Assembly (NCBI GenBank): GCA_913030605.1
Contig: CAJWEZ010000027.1
Location: 1 to 54,641, forward strand
From: an uncultured Spirochaeta sp.
Lineage (GTDB): Bacteria > Spirochaetota > Spirochaetia > DSM-27196 > Alkalispirochaetaceae
Direction: 5' to 3'
DNA: 54,641 nt
Position numbers and translations under genes: made by a program. Position 1 is the first letter of the stretch; each line of letters starts with the position of its first letter. Below are positions 15,418-24,039 of this stretch, piece after piece. The notes beneath the pieces were generated by a model, which was not told the DNA's origin, made no database searches, and saw nothing but the letters and a program-made list of their open reading frames with translations.

Positions 15418-16926
15418 TCAGCGAAAGCCACCGGGGTACACGTTGTGTCCCGTTCGCAGGAGCGCAGCGCGTAGACGATTCAGCCGTGCGGTGATTCCGT
15501 CATCTCCGGCGCCTGGACGGCCGGTCCAGAGACCATCGGCAACCGCTGCGAGGCGGAGATACGCCATGTACTCGACCTGTCGGTGGTGAGGGATGCCCTC
15601 TGTCCACAGGTTCGCCTGTCCCCCGAGGATCGTCCCGGCGGCGTCGCTGACGGGGGCGTGGGCCGCAACGTAGGTGACCGGCGCGAACCGCGTGCTGTCC
15701 TCCACGGTGCAGACGCCGATGCGTCCCGGTTCCAGGGCGGAATCGAGGTGTTTGTGATCGAGGTACGCCGCCTTGCCCTCCGGCGCCAGAACGAGGTCGT
15801 AGCCGCGTTTGAGCGCGTTGGCGGCGCCCTCGGGGCCGCGCCAGTTGACGATGATCGTCTGTTCCGGAAGGGAGAGACCGGACGCCTCGTCCCAGGCGAT
15901 CGGGCGCCTCCCGAGTGCCAGAACCGACTCGGTCATGCGTCGGACGATCGTCTGATACGGGTCATCCAGCGTGCTGCACTGTTCGCATGCGTGCCACGGC
16001 TCCGGCGGCACCTCGTCACCTCCAACGTGGATGTAGGGACCGGCGAAGAGGTCCGCCACGGCGCCGTAGACGCGCTCCAGCATCGTCTGTACGGATCGCG
16101 AGCTGGCGCATATGACAGCCGGGAAGATGCCCCATCTCGTTTCCACCGCCCATTCTCCGCCGGCACACGACAGCTCCGGGTAGGCGCTGAGAAGGGCCGA
16201 GGCATGCCCCGGCAGGTCGACCTCCGGTACGGCGGTGATTCCCAGGAGGCGACACTCGCCGTCCAGCCGTCGGAGCTCATCGGACGAGTACGCGCCACCG
16301 ATGACCTGGTTGTCGCTCGTTCCTGCCGGTCGCCAGGCGCCGATTTCGACGAGGCGCGGGTAGTCCGGAACCGGCACGCGCCAGCCCTGATCGTCGGTCA
16401 GGTGGATCTGGAAACGGTTGAGACGCATGAGCCACAGGTAGTCGACGACGCGGTCCAGCGATTCCATCGGGAAGAAATGGCGCGCCACGTCGAGCATGAA
16501 GCCGCGCCATTCCGTGGCGGGGGAGTCGGCGAGCTCCGCCGCCGGCAGACGGTCATCGTCGGAGAGGAGGATCGCCTGGCAGAGGGTCGCCAATCCCTGT
16601 GAGGCGCCGTCGCGGTCGGCCGCGGTGAGGTCGATGCCGTCCGGCGCCACCCGCAGGCGGTACGCATCCCGTTGCGCCGGGTCAAGGGTGACGCGAAGGG
16701 TCGGCGAGGCCGCGGCGCCGGAACCGCTTCCGGGGACCGGCGCCAGCCGGGTGCGCCCGTCGAGGATCCGCTCAAACGCGGCGCCCACGCGGGCGATCCA
16801 CGCCCCGGCGTCACCGATCTCGGCGGCGACCGACACCGGCAGTTCGGCGGGAATAGTGAACGCGCCGGACCGTTCGGAGACGGTGCGCGGTCGCGGGGTG
16901 ATGGCGGGCCAGACTGATGCATGCAT
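15418..16926 (-). CDS. GH20 beta-N-acetylhexosaminidase, cytosolic
   Basis: 502 residues from ATG 16926 (AAGGA about 8 nt upstream, 4 nt after the permease stop). An N-terminal GH20b-like alpha/beta domain (about 1-135) precedes the TIM barrel beginning at WRGFMLDVARHFFP (140-153). The catalytic D304-E305 pair is in HVGGDEVPPEPWH; HLTDDQGWR (175-183) and VDLPGHASA (237-244) line the active site, and WTEG near the C-terminus is also typical. GH20 enzymes release terminal GlcNAc/GalNAc by substrate-assisted catalysis. No signal peptide, so it acts on imported oligosaccharides. Fifth gene of ROK-SBP-permease-permease-GH20-kinase. Confidence 0.92.
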   Translation of the reverse strand: MHASVWPAITPRPRTVSERSGAFTIPAELPVSVAAEIGDAGAWIARVGAAFERILDGRTRLAPVPGSGSGAAASPTLRVTLDPAQRDAYRLRVAPDGIDLTAADRDGASQGLATLCQAILLSDDDRLPAAELADSPATEWRGFMLDVARHFFPMESLDRVVDYLWLMRLNRFQIHLTDDQGWRVPVPDYPRLVEIGAWRPAGTSDNQVIGGAYSSDELRRLDGECRLLGITAVPEVDLPGHASALLSAYPELSCAGGEWAVETRWGIFPAVICASSRSVQTMLERVYGAVADLFAGPYIHVGGDEVPPEPWHACEQCSTLDDPYQTIVRRMTESVLALGRRPIAWDEASGLSLPEQTIIVNWRGPEGAANALKRGYDLVLAPEGKAAYLDHKHLDSALEPGRIGVCTVEDSTRFAPVTYVAAHAPVSDAAGTILGGQANLWTEGIPHHRQVEYMAYLRLAAVADGLWTGRPGAGDDGITARLNRLRAALLRTGHNVYPGGFR

Positions 16927-16930
16927 GCGG

Positions 16931-17788
16931 CTATTCCTTGATCGCGCCGGCGGCGAAGCCTCGTTTGAGTTGCTCATGAAAGAACACGTAGAACAGGATC
17001 ATCGGGAGCGTGGCGATGACGAGGGCCGCAAACAGCAGCCCGTAGTCTCGCGACATGCCGCCGGCAAAGGCGTTCACGCCGACCGGAAGGCTCCTGAGGC
17101 TCTGCTTGCTGGTGAGTACGAAGACGAAAACGAACTCGTTCCAGTTGTTGACGAAGGAAAAGATCGTCATCGTCGCCACCACCGGCGCGCTGATCGGTCG
17201 GATTACGTGCCAGAAGATCTTCAGGTACCCGGCACCGTCGATGCGGGCGACCTCCTCCAGGGAATCCGGGATACCACGAATGAACGAGGTGGCCAGATAC
17301 ACCATGAAGGGCAGGCCGAAGGCAACGTACGGCAGGATGACCCCGAAACGGGTGTCATCTATCGACAGGCGCGTCTCGAGGATGAACAGCGGTACCAGTA
17401 CGGAATGCGCCGTCACCAGCAGGCCCATGATGAAGAAGGTGTACAGGTAGCCCGAGATGCGGTAGCCGAACTTCCCGAACCCGTATCCGGCGCCCAGCGC
17501 CAGAAAGACGGTGATAACGGTGGCCGACGCGGTGTAGACGACACTGTTGATCGTGTACAACCCCAGATTCCCCAGACGCCACGCCTTGGTGTAGTTCTCC
17601 ACGAACAGTTGCGTGGGGAGCGCGAACACATTGCGGATGATCGCGGGGTGCGGTTTGAAAGAACTGTACAGGAGCCAGATCAGCGGCGCCAGGGTGAGAA
17701 AGGTGAAGAACACCATGAACACCGACGCAAAGATCCGCCACGCGAGGACGTCGCGGCTCCTCGAAATCCCGAGGGTCATTTTAGACAT
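16931..17788 (-). CDS. Sugar ABC transporter permease, CUT1 (MalG/LacG-like)
   Basis: 285 residues, six predicted membrane helices, with the EAA loop IPDSLEEVARIDGAGYLKIFWHVIRPI at about 185-211 that contacts the ATPase. The N-terminal span FASVFMVFFTFLTLAPLIWLL and C-terminal tail FHEQLKRGFAAGAIKE are standard for MalG-type subunits. GGAGG lies 6 nt before the ATG, and the gene overlaps the first permease by 8 nt. It forms the channel with the upstream MalF-like subunit. No CUT1 ATPase is encoded nearby, so a shared MsmX/MsmK-like ATPase elsewhere is required (inference). Confidence 0.92.
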   Translation of the reverse strand: MSKMTLGISRSRDVLAWRIFASVFMVFFTFLTLAPLIWLLYSSFKPHPAIIRNVFALPTQLFVENYTKAWRLGNLGLYTINSVVYTASATVITVFLALGAGYGFGKFGYRISGYLYTFFIMGLLVTAHSVLVPLFILETRLSIDDTRFGVILPYVAFGLPFMVYLATSFIRGIPDSLEEVARIDGAGYLKIFWHVIRPISAPVVATMTIFSFVNNWNEFVFVFVLTSKQSLRSLPVGVNAFAGGMSRDYGLLFAALVIATLPMILFYVFFHEQLKRGFAAGAIKE

Positions 17789-18668
17789 AGCGAGCCTCCA
17801 GTCTGCGGAACACGGACTGTACGGCGGTGATCAGTCCGAGACTGAGGAAGACGATCATCATCGATACCGCGCTTCCGAAGCCGTAGTTGTAGTACTTGAA
17901 GGTGTTGAGGTACATGTAGATCGCGATGACCTCGGTGTAGTGTGCGGGGCCGCCGCCGGTCATGGCGAAGATCAGGTCGAAACTCTTGAGGCTTCCGGCG
18001 ATCGCAAACACCGCCGTGGTGAAGACGATATTCACCATTTGGGGAAGCACAACCCTGAACAGAATCTGGTGTTCCCGGGCCCCGTCGATGACGGCGGCTT
18101 CGATGACACCAGGGTCGATTCGCTGGAGATTTGCCAGGAAGATGACCATATAGATTCCGGTGTACATCCACAGGATGACGAACAGGATCGGGACGATCGC
18201 GAAGGTCCGGTCCTCGAACACGGAGAGGACGAAGCGTGGATCGTCGCGGATTATTCGCATGAGCTGCGTAAAGAGACCTGCCGGAGAGAAAATCTGATTC
18301 CACAGTTTGGCGACGACGATCGCCGAGATCGTGATCGGCAGGAAGATCATCGTCTCGAAGAAGTCATGGCCACGGACCATGCGCCGGTAGATGATGTAGG
18401 CCAGCGCAAAACCAAAGGGAATCTGACCGAACACGGAAATGGCGACGATCAGCAGATTGTTCCGCAGACCGAGGCGAAAGACCGGATCGGAGAGCATTCG
18501 GGTGTAGTTTTTCAGCCCGACAAACTCGGGTACGCCGAGGCCGCTCCACTCGGTGAAGCCGGCTACGAGGCTGAACACGATCGGAAATATGATGATTGAG
18601 GCATAGATCAGTACCGACGGACCGACCAGCATGCCGTAGGCGATCTTTTTTTCTCGCGAAGCTGTCAT
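17781..18668 (-). CDS. Sugar ABC transporter permease, CUT1 (MalF/UgpA-like)
   Basis: 295 residues with an N-terminal span (IAYGMLVGPSVLIYASIIIFPIVFSLV split over the membrane), six predicted helices, and the EAA loop IDPGVIEAAVIDGAREHQILFRVVLP. GAGGA lies about 6 nt before the ATG. It pairs with the overlapping MalG-like gene. A 91-nt gap with a strong stem-loop separates it from the binding-protein gene, which probably sets the high SBP-to-permease expression ratio usual for these operons. Confidence 0.92.
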   Translation of the reverse strand: MTASREKKIAYGMLVGPSVLIYASIIIFPIVFSLVAGFTEWSGLGVPEFVGLKNYTRMLSDPVFRLGLRNNLLIVAISVFGQIPFGFALAYIIYRRMVRGHDFFETMIFLPITISAIVVAKLWNQIFSPAGLFTQLMRIIRDDPRFVLSVFEDRTFAIVPILFVILWMYTGIYMVIFLANLQRIDPGVIEAAVIDGAREHQILFRVVLPQMVNIVFTTAVFAIAGSLKSFDLIFAMTGGGPAHYTEVIAIYMYLNTFKYYNYGFGSAVSMMIVFLSLGLITAVQSVFRRLEARYV

Positions 18669-18693
18669 GTGGTTCCTCGTGGGGGAGGGGATG

Positions 18694-18737
18694 GGTTCCG
18701 GCTCCGCCGGGCGGGATGCCCGACGGAGACCGGAACC
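18694..18737 (-). promoter_or_regulatory. Intercistronic stem-loop between SBP and permease genes
   Basis: GGTTCCGG (18694-18701) pairs with CCGGAACC (18730-18737); inner arms TCCG/CGGA and CGGGC/GCCCG extend it into a long interrupted hairpin. No U-tract follows on the coding strand, so it is better read as an mRNA-stabilising or partial attenuation structure, as in malE-malF, than as a full terminator. Confidence 0.65.
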
Positions 18738-18759
18738 GGACCTGTCTGAATCGGATCGA

Positions 18760-20067
18760 TCAGCTGCGGCTGGAGTCGTTGGCGGCGACCCACGCTTCGT
18801 AGCGATCTCCGACTTCCTGAGGAGTCACATTGCCGAACATCATCTCCTGGAGGAGCGGATGCAGGACGCCCATGCCTTCCGCGTCCATGACGGCGTCGAT
18901 GACGTACCCACCGGGCGTGGAGCCCAGGAAATCAGCCAGCTTGACGGTGAGAACGGGGGAATCTTCGGGGAGCGGGATCTGCACCGCAGGGAGCCATCCC
19001 TGTTCGGCCTTGATCGCCGATCCTTCGGGGCCGGCGAAGAAATAGATCCATTCCCACGCCGCATCAGCCTCGGCGCCTTCGAGGTCGGCGTTCATGCCGA
19101 ATCCGGTACCGGCGACCACCGCGGTGGAATCCGGGATACCGGGCTCCTGCGGGAGTGCGGGGAAGACGTGGTACGACACGTAGTCGTACTGGTCATCGGT
19201 CATTTCTCCGGTCAGGTTGGCGGTGCGCCAGCCACCGTCGATGAAGTAGACCGCGTTCTCGGTGACGAAGTCGGTCAGCGCCTGACCGTAGGCAGCCTGG
19301 TTGATGCCGGGGCTGAACATTTCGTTGTCGTACAGCGCCTTGATCACGCGAAGTGCGTTCACGAACTCGGGATCGCTGAAACTGGCGTCACCAACGCGCG
19401 CGGCGTCCAACCATTCGCGGCCGCCGGTGCGGGCAACCAGCGCGCTCAGGAGGCAGCTCTGCATCTGCCAGCCGTCTCCGTTGTCCATTGCGATCGGGAT
19501 ATATCCCGCTTCGCGAATGACCTCACCCTGTGCGATCAGCTCTTCGAGGGTCTGGGGAAACTCGAGTCCGAGTTCGTCCATCAGACGGTCGTTGGAAAAC
19601 ATGACGTGGGTCGCAGTGACCTGTTCCGGAAGCTCATAGATCTCGCCATTGGCACCCTGCGGAGCCAGCGCGGCGGGGGCAAACTCGGCGTCCATCTGCT
19701 CGATCCAGGGGCGGAGGTCCTTGATCGCGCCGCTTCCGGTCACTTCACCGGTCCGCTTGCCGGGCCACAGGAACATCACGTCCGCGAGCTGTCCGGCGAT
19801 CGCCGACGACTGCAGCTTGTTGTGGTACGGCTCGTTGAACAGGTAGTCAAACTCCAGGCGGATGTCGGGGTTGGCCGCGTGGAACGCGTCGACGAGCTCC
19901 TGGAAGTTGCTGGCGGATACGTTGTCGGCCAGATCCAGATAGTGCTGAACCTGGAGCGTGATGACACCGTCGTCTTCGGCGGGCTGCTCGGACTGGCCCC
20001 CGGCGAAAACGAACCCGCCGACCAACGCAACGATGGCGAATACCATCAAAAACCGTTTGTGTAGCAT
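18760..20067 (-). CDS. Extracellular solute-binding protein, family 1 (CUT1 sugar-binding)
   Basis: 435 residues with a short signal peptide (MLHKRFLMVFAIVALVGGFVFAGG) ending in AGG without a lipobox cysteine, a form common in spirochaete sugar-binding proteins. The mature part has the SBP_bac_1 pattern: FQELVDAFHAANPDIRLEF (about 56-74), GQLADVMFLWPGKRTGEV, and NDRLMDELGLEFPQTLEELIAQ. AGGAGGT is 6 nt before ATG 20067. It follows the ROK regulator by 48 nt. Ligand unknown; the operon's GH20 and divergent GH2/GH1 genes suggest beta-linked oligosaccharides containing GlcNAc or mannose. Confidence 0.9.
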   Translation of the reverse strand: MLHKRFLMVFAIVALVGGFVFAGGQSEQPAEDDGVITLQVQHYLDLADNVSASNFQELVDAFHAANPDIRLEFDYLFNEPYHNKLQSSAIAGQLADVMFLWPGKRTGEVTGSGAIKDLRPWIEQMDAEFAPAALAPQGANGEIYELPEQVTATHVMFSNDRLMDELGLEFPQTLEELIAQGEVIREAGYIPIAMDNGDGWQMQSCLLSALVARTGGREWLDAARVGDASFSDPEFVNALRVIKALYDNEMFSPGINQAAYGQALTDFVTENAVYFIDGGWRTANLTGEMTDDQYDYVSYHVFPALPQEPGIPDSTAVVAGTGFGMNADLEGAEADAAWEWIYFFAGPEGSAIKAEQGWLPAVQIPLPEDSPVLTVKLADFLGSTPGGYVIDAVMDAEGMGVLHPLLQEMMFGNVTPQEVGDRYEAWVAANDSSRS

Positions 20068-20115
20068 GGCGCTACCTCCTTTTGTGTGTCGCGCCCTGTC
20101 GGACGCCGAAATTCT

Positions 20116-21318
20116 TCAGGATCCTCCCACAGGATCCAGACTGAAGCCTCGTTCGGTGAGCTGGGCCAGAACGCGTCCGCGCTCGTGGCGGTTGCGGATA
20201 TCGCCCAGCGGAAAAATCTGGTCCGAGAACAGTCGGTCCAGCATCATCGATGCGGCACCGGCGACGACGGCCCGGTGTCCATAACTGGAATAGCAGATCT
20301 CGCACTCCACGCCGGTCTGGTACGGCCAGTTCCGACGCAGCTCCTCTTCGATGACCGGAGTGAGTTCATGGCGATAGTTGATGATGTCACCACCGATGAA
20401 CAGATGATCGAGGTTGAGAACGTTAATGATCAGCGCCACGTTTCTCGCCAGCTCCCGGAACAGCCGCAGCCGTACCGCCGGGTCGGTTGCGACCTGGCCG
20501 GCCTCTTCATCGGTGAGGGTGAACTGTCCGCTCCCCTGGCCGTCCCAGAAGGCGCTGCGGAACTCGCCCGCCGTAAAGCGCGATCCGGGATACAGGGTGC
20601 CGTTGACGGCCACGCCGATACCAACACCGATTCCGCCGTACAGGTGCCTGCCACCGGCGGAACCACGAAGCTGCACGAGCACGTAGAGGAAGTCGTGCAC
20701 CGCGCCACCGCGGTGGGCGGTCAGCTCGCCCCAGGCGCAGGCGTTGGCGTCGTTCTCGGCGATTACCGGTATGCCGATCGTCTCGGCGATTCGCGTCTGA
20801 AAGTCGTACTCCTCGGTGAGCTCCATCGGGATCGATCGGTAGATCACGTTGCGAATCGAGTTGACAAGACCACCCATGGCGACGCCGATCCCGACGAGCC
20901 GGTCCTGGTACTCCGGGATCGCCGCCAGCAGTTCCGTGAGGAGCGCGAGGACGTAGGGTTCAAACTCCTGCCCGTCCCGGGGACGCTCCGCTTCCCAGTC
21001 CCGGATCGCCGTTCCCGAGAGGTCCTTCAGGACCGCCCTGAAAAAATCGGGCTGGAGCTCAACGCCGAGTACGAAACCGTACTCCGCGTTCAGTTCGAGC
21101 TGCACGGGACGGCGACCGCCCTGCGGCGAGGACTCTCCCTCCGCCATCTCACGCACCAGGCCACCCTCGATCAGTTCGGTGACGATCGCGGATACCGTCG
21201 ACTTGTCGAGCCCGAGTCGATTGGCGACATCGACCCGGCTGGTGCCGGGGTGATGCCAGATCACCCGAAGGATCCGAGAGCGATTCATGACTCGATTTCG
21301 CTTGCCGGTGGATGCCAC
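20116..21318 (-). CDS. ROK-family transcriptional repressor (NagC/XylR type) of the glycan operon
   Basis: 400 residues. Residues about 12-58 are a winged helix (RILRVIWHHPGTSRVDVA, then LGLDKSTVSAIVTELIEGGLV); the rest is a ROK domain with VGIGVAMGG and VIAENDANACAWGEL. The zinc cysteine cluster is absent and E-x-G-H reads GEFRSAFW, so it is a regulator and not a kinase. The start is GTG 21318 with AAGGAG about 10 nt upstream; ATG 21288 is an alternative. A perfect 18-bp palindrome of the XylR/NagC type lies 21 nt upstream, between this gene and the divergent beta-mannosidase, which places both operons under one likely switch. Confidence 0.88.
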   Translation of the reverse strand: MASTGKRNRVMNRSRILRVIWHHPGTSRVDVANRLGLDKSTVSAIVTELIEGGLVREMAEGESSPQGGRRPVQLELNAEYGFVLGVELQPDFFRAVLKDLSGTAIRDWEAERPRDGQEFEPYVLALLTELLAAIPEYQDRLVGIGVAMGGLVNSIRNVIYRSIPMELTEEYDFQTRIAETIGIPVIAENDANACAWGELTAHRGGAVHDFLYVLVQLRGSAGGRHLYGGIGVGIGVAVNGTLYPGSRFTAGEFRSAFWDGQGSGQFTLTDEEAGQVATDPAVRLRLFRELARNVALIINVLNLDHLFIGGDIINYRHELTPVIEEELRRNWPYQTGVECEICYSSYGHRAVVAGAASMMLDRLFSDQIFPLGDIRNRHERGRVLAQLTERGFSLDPVGGS

Positions 21319-21338
21319 CCGTGCTACACTCCTTGTTG

Positions 21339-21356
21339 GTTGGTTTTAAAACCAAC
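21339..21356. promoter_or_regulatory. Perfect 18-bp palindrome, ROK operator
   Basis: GTTGGTTTT-AAAACCAAC at the centre of the divergent region between the ROK repressor and the beta-mannosidase. The symmetric GTTnGTTT/AAACnAAC form matches known XylR/ROK operators. It lies 21 nt from the ROK start and 57 nt from the mannosidase start. No strong -35/-10 pair could be assigned on either strand. Confidence 0.78.
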
Positions 21357-21413
21357 TTCAGTGTCACACGACATTGAAGGCACGTCAACAGGAAAATCAC
21401 GGGAGTTTTGTAC

Positions 21414-24023
21414 ATGTTTGATCTCACAGGACGGTGGGACCTCGTCGACGAGACCGGCGAGGTTGCGATTTCCGCCACCATCCCCGGTGATACGCACAGC
21501 GCGCTTCTCGAGGCCGGGCTGATCCCGGACCCCTTTTCGGGTCGGAACGAAACGCAGATCCAGTGGGTCGGCAGGCGAGGGTGGACCGTTCGTCGTCGCG
21601 TGGACATCGACGCGGCAACACTCGCCGCGGCACCGCGGTGGCTGCTCGAGTTCGAAGTTGTGGACACGGTGGCGGAGGTCTTCGTCAACGGAACCCTGGT
21701 GGGGAGATCCAGTTCCATGTTCGTCCCGCTCCGGCTGGACGTGGCGGACGCGCTGCGGCCGGGGACCAACGAGATCGAGGTCCGGTTTGACTCGCCGGAG
21801 CGCGCTGCGGCGGAGCGGGCCGGGAGGCTCCCGTATCCCGTGCCCCACCAGATCTACCCGCAGCAGTCGATGCACCGCAATCTCCTGCGAAAGGTGCAGT
21901 GCCACGGGAGCTGGGACTGGGGAATCGCCATGATGGTCAGCGGGCTGTACGGCGCCGTGACCCTGCGGCCGGCGGGTGCCGACGCCCTTCGCGCGGTGTG
22001 GGTGCTCCCGAGACATACGTCGGACGGCGAGTGGACCGTCCCGGTACACGTGGAGTGGGACCGGCGGGACCTGCAGCCGGGAGACTGTGACTATCCCGGG
22101 GAACTGCCGGATATCTCGGTCTCGATTCTGGATCCCTCCGGTGTTGAATGCGCCGCCACCACGCTTGCCGATGCACAGGCCGCCGGCGTCGCCTCACTGC
22201 CCACCAGCGGGCGCGCGGTGATCGATCTGTCGGTGTCGCGGCCGGAACTGTGGTGGCCCGCGGGGTACGGCGCGCAGCCACTGTACACCGTTCGTGTGAC
22301 ACTGGGCGGCGTGAGCGCCGGCGGCGAAATGACCACCGGAGGCGACATGGCCGCTGTCGGCGCGTCCGGTGACGGGGCGACTCCCGCCGTCCAGACCGGC
22401 ACCACCGATACGCGCACGGTCACGACCGCCTTCCGAACGGTGGAGGTGGTGAACCGCCCCGACGAGGTCGGCGCCAGCATGTTCTTCCGGGTCAACGGCC
22501 GGGACATCTGGGCCAAGGGCGCCAACTGGATCCCAATCGACGCATTCCCGTCTCGGCAGACCGACCAACGCTTCCAGGCGCTCCTGACGGCGGCGCGTGA
22601 TGCCAACATGAACATGATCCGTGTGTGGGGCGGCGGGCAGTACGAGCCGGAGGTGTTTTACCGCACCTGCGACGAACTGGGACTGCTCGTCTGGCAGGAC
22701 TTCATGTTTTCCTGTTCCCTGTACCCCTCGGAATCCTGGTTCCTGGACGAGGTGCGCGAGGAGGTCCGGGCGCAGGTGCGACGTCTGGCGTCGCATCCCT
22801 CGATCGCGATCTGGTGCGGAAATAACGAGAACGTGGGGGCGCTGGGCTGGTTCGAGGAGTCGATCGCCAATCCGGGCCGCTACCTGATCGATTTCGACCG
22901 CCTCAACACCGGTGTCATCGCCTCCGAGGTGCGTGCGGTGGACGACACGCGCGTGTTCTGGCCCAGCTCTCCGGCCGCGGGGGAGGGGGATTTCTCCGAC
23001 AACTGGCACGACGACTCGTCCGGTGACATGCACTACTGGAGCGTCTGGCACGAGGGGAAACCGTTCACCGCCTATTACGAGGTTACGCCACGCTTCTGTT
23101 CGGAGTTCGGCTTTCAGTCCTTTCCGGGCCTTCCGACGCTGCGCTCGTTTGCCGCGCCGGACCAGCTGAATCCAACCGCGCCGGACCTGGAACACCACCA
23201 GCGCCACGAGCGCGGGAACACCGTGGTCCTGGAGACGATGTCGCGCTACTTTCGCTTTCCGTTCACCTTTGGAGACTTTGTGTATCTGAGTCAGGTGCAG
23301 CAGGCGATGGCGATCGGGATGGCGGTGACCTACTGGCGCAGTCGGCGTCCGGTGAGCATGGGGGCGTTGTACTGGCAGCTCAACGACCTGTGGCCGGTGG
23401 TTTCGTGGTCGAGCATCGAATACAGCGGCGCGTGGAAGCTGCTTCACTACGAGGCCCGACGTTTCTTCGCCCCCCTCCGACTGGCGGTGTTTCCACGGGA
23501 CGGTGAGGTTGAGGCCCACCTTCTGAACGACACCGCCGAGGCGGTGTCGGGGTCTGTGGTGGTGCGTGCCTGCGACTGGTCGGGGATAGAGTTGTGGCGT
23601 GAAACGGTTTCCGCCACCGTCGCCGCCGACGCCGCTACGGAGGTATGGCGTCGCAGAATCGATCAGCTTCCGTTCTCGGCGACGTCGGCGTTCCTGATCG
23701 CAACGATGGAAGATCACAACGGTGTTGTTCCAGTGGAACGCGACTTTGCCCTTCTCGCGGAATACAAGGACGTGCCGCTGCGCCGACCGACCGTGAGTAC
23801 GCGACTCATCGACGGATACGCCGATATCGACGTTGCCGACGCGCCGGCGTTCTGGCTGACACTTGAGGTTGAACATGGCGGTGGAGAGGATGTGCACGCC
23901 GCCGCCGACCGTCCGGCCCCCGCTGACAATGGGTTTCTCATGCTGCCGGGAGAGCGTCGTCGCGTGTGGGTCGGAGAATCTGCTACGATCGCCGCAATCA
24001 GAACGATCGCGGATACCTACTGA
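21414..24023 (+). CDS. GH2 beta-mannosidase, cytosolic
   Basis: 869 residues from ATG 21414 (GGGAG 8 nt upstream; a TTG two codons earlier is unlikely). Domain order is GH2 sugar-binding jelly roll (1-190, with CHGSWDWG near 165), Ig-like sandwich, TIM barrel (from about 350, RVNGRDIWAKGANWIP) and C-terminal beta domains. The acid/base glutamate is E472 in WCGNNENVG, a beta-mannosidase signature, and the nucleophile E564 is in RFCSEFGFQS. No signal peptide, so it acts on imported oligosaccharides, releasing beta-linked mannose. GH2 also contains exo-glucosaminidases, so the aglycone and sugar specificity need assay. Forms a two-gene unit with GH1, divergent from the ROK-transporter operon. 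Confidence 0.9.
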   Translation: MFDLTGRWDLVDETGEVAISATIPGDTHSALLEAGLIPDPFSGRNETQIQWVGRRGWTVRRRVDIDAATLAAAPRWLLEFEVVDTVAEVFVNGTLVGRSSSMFVPLRLDVADALRPGTNEIEVRFDSPERAAAERAGRLPYPVPHQIYPQQSMHRNLLRKVQCHGSWDWGIAMMVSGLYGAVTLRPAGADALRAVWVLPRHTSDGEWTVPVHVEWDRRDLQPGDCDYPGELPDISVSILDPSGVECAATTLADAQAAGVASLPTSGRAVIDLSVSRPELWWPAGYGAQPLYTVRVTLGGVSAGGEMTTGGDMAAVGASGDGATPAVQTGTTDTRTVTTAFRTVEVVNRPDEVGASMFFRVNGRDIWAKGANWIPIDAFPSRQTDQRFQALLTAARDANMNMIRVWGGGQYEPEVFYRTCDELGLLVWQDFMFSCSLYPSESWFLDEVREEVRAQVRRLASHPSIAIWCGNNENVGALGWFEESIANPGRYLIDFDRLNTGVIASEVRAVDDTRVFWPSSPAAGEGDFSDNWHDDSSGDMHYWSVWHEGKPFTAYYEVTPRFCSEFGFQSFPGLPTLRSFAAPDQLNPTAPDLEHHQRHERGNTVVLETMSRYFRFPFTFGDFVYLSQVQQAMAIGMAVTYWRSRRPVSMGALYWQLNDLWPVVSWSSIEYSGAWKLLHYEARRFFAPLRLAVFPRDGEVEAHLLNDTAEAVSGSVVVRACDWSGIELWRETVSATVAADAATEVWRRRIDQLPFSATSAFLIATMEDHNGVVPVERDFALLAEYKDVPLRRPTVSTRLIDGYADIDVADAPAFWLTLEVEHGGGEDVHAAADRPAPADNGFLMLPGERRRVWVGESATIAAIRTIADTY

Positions 24024-24039
24024 GGAAAGGAATGACACC

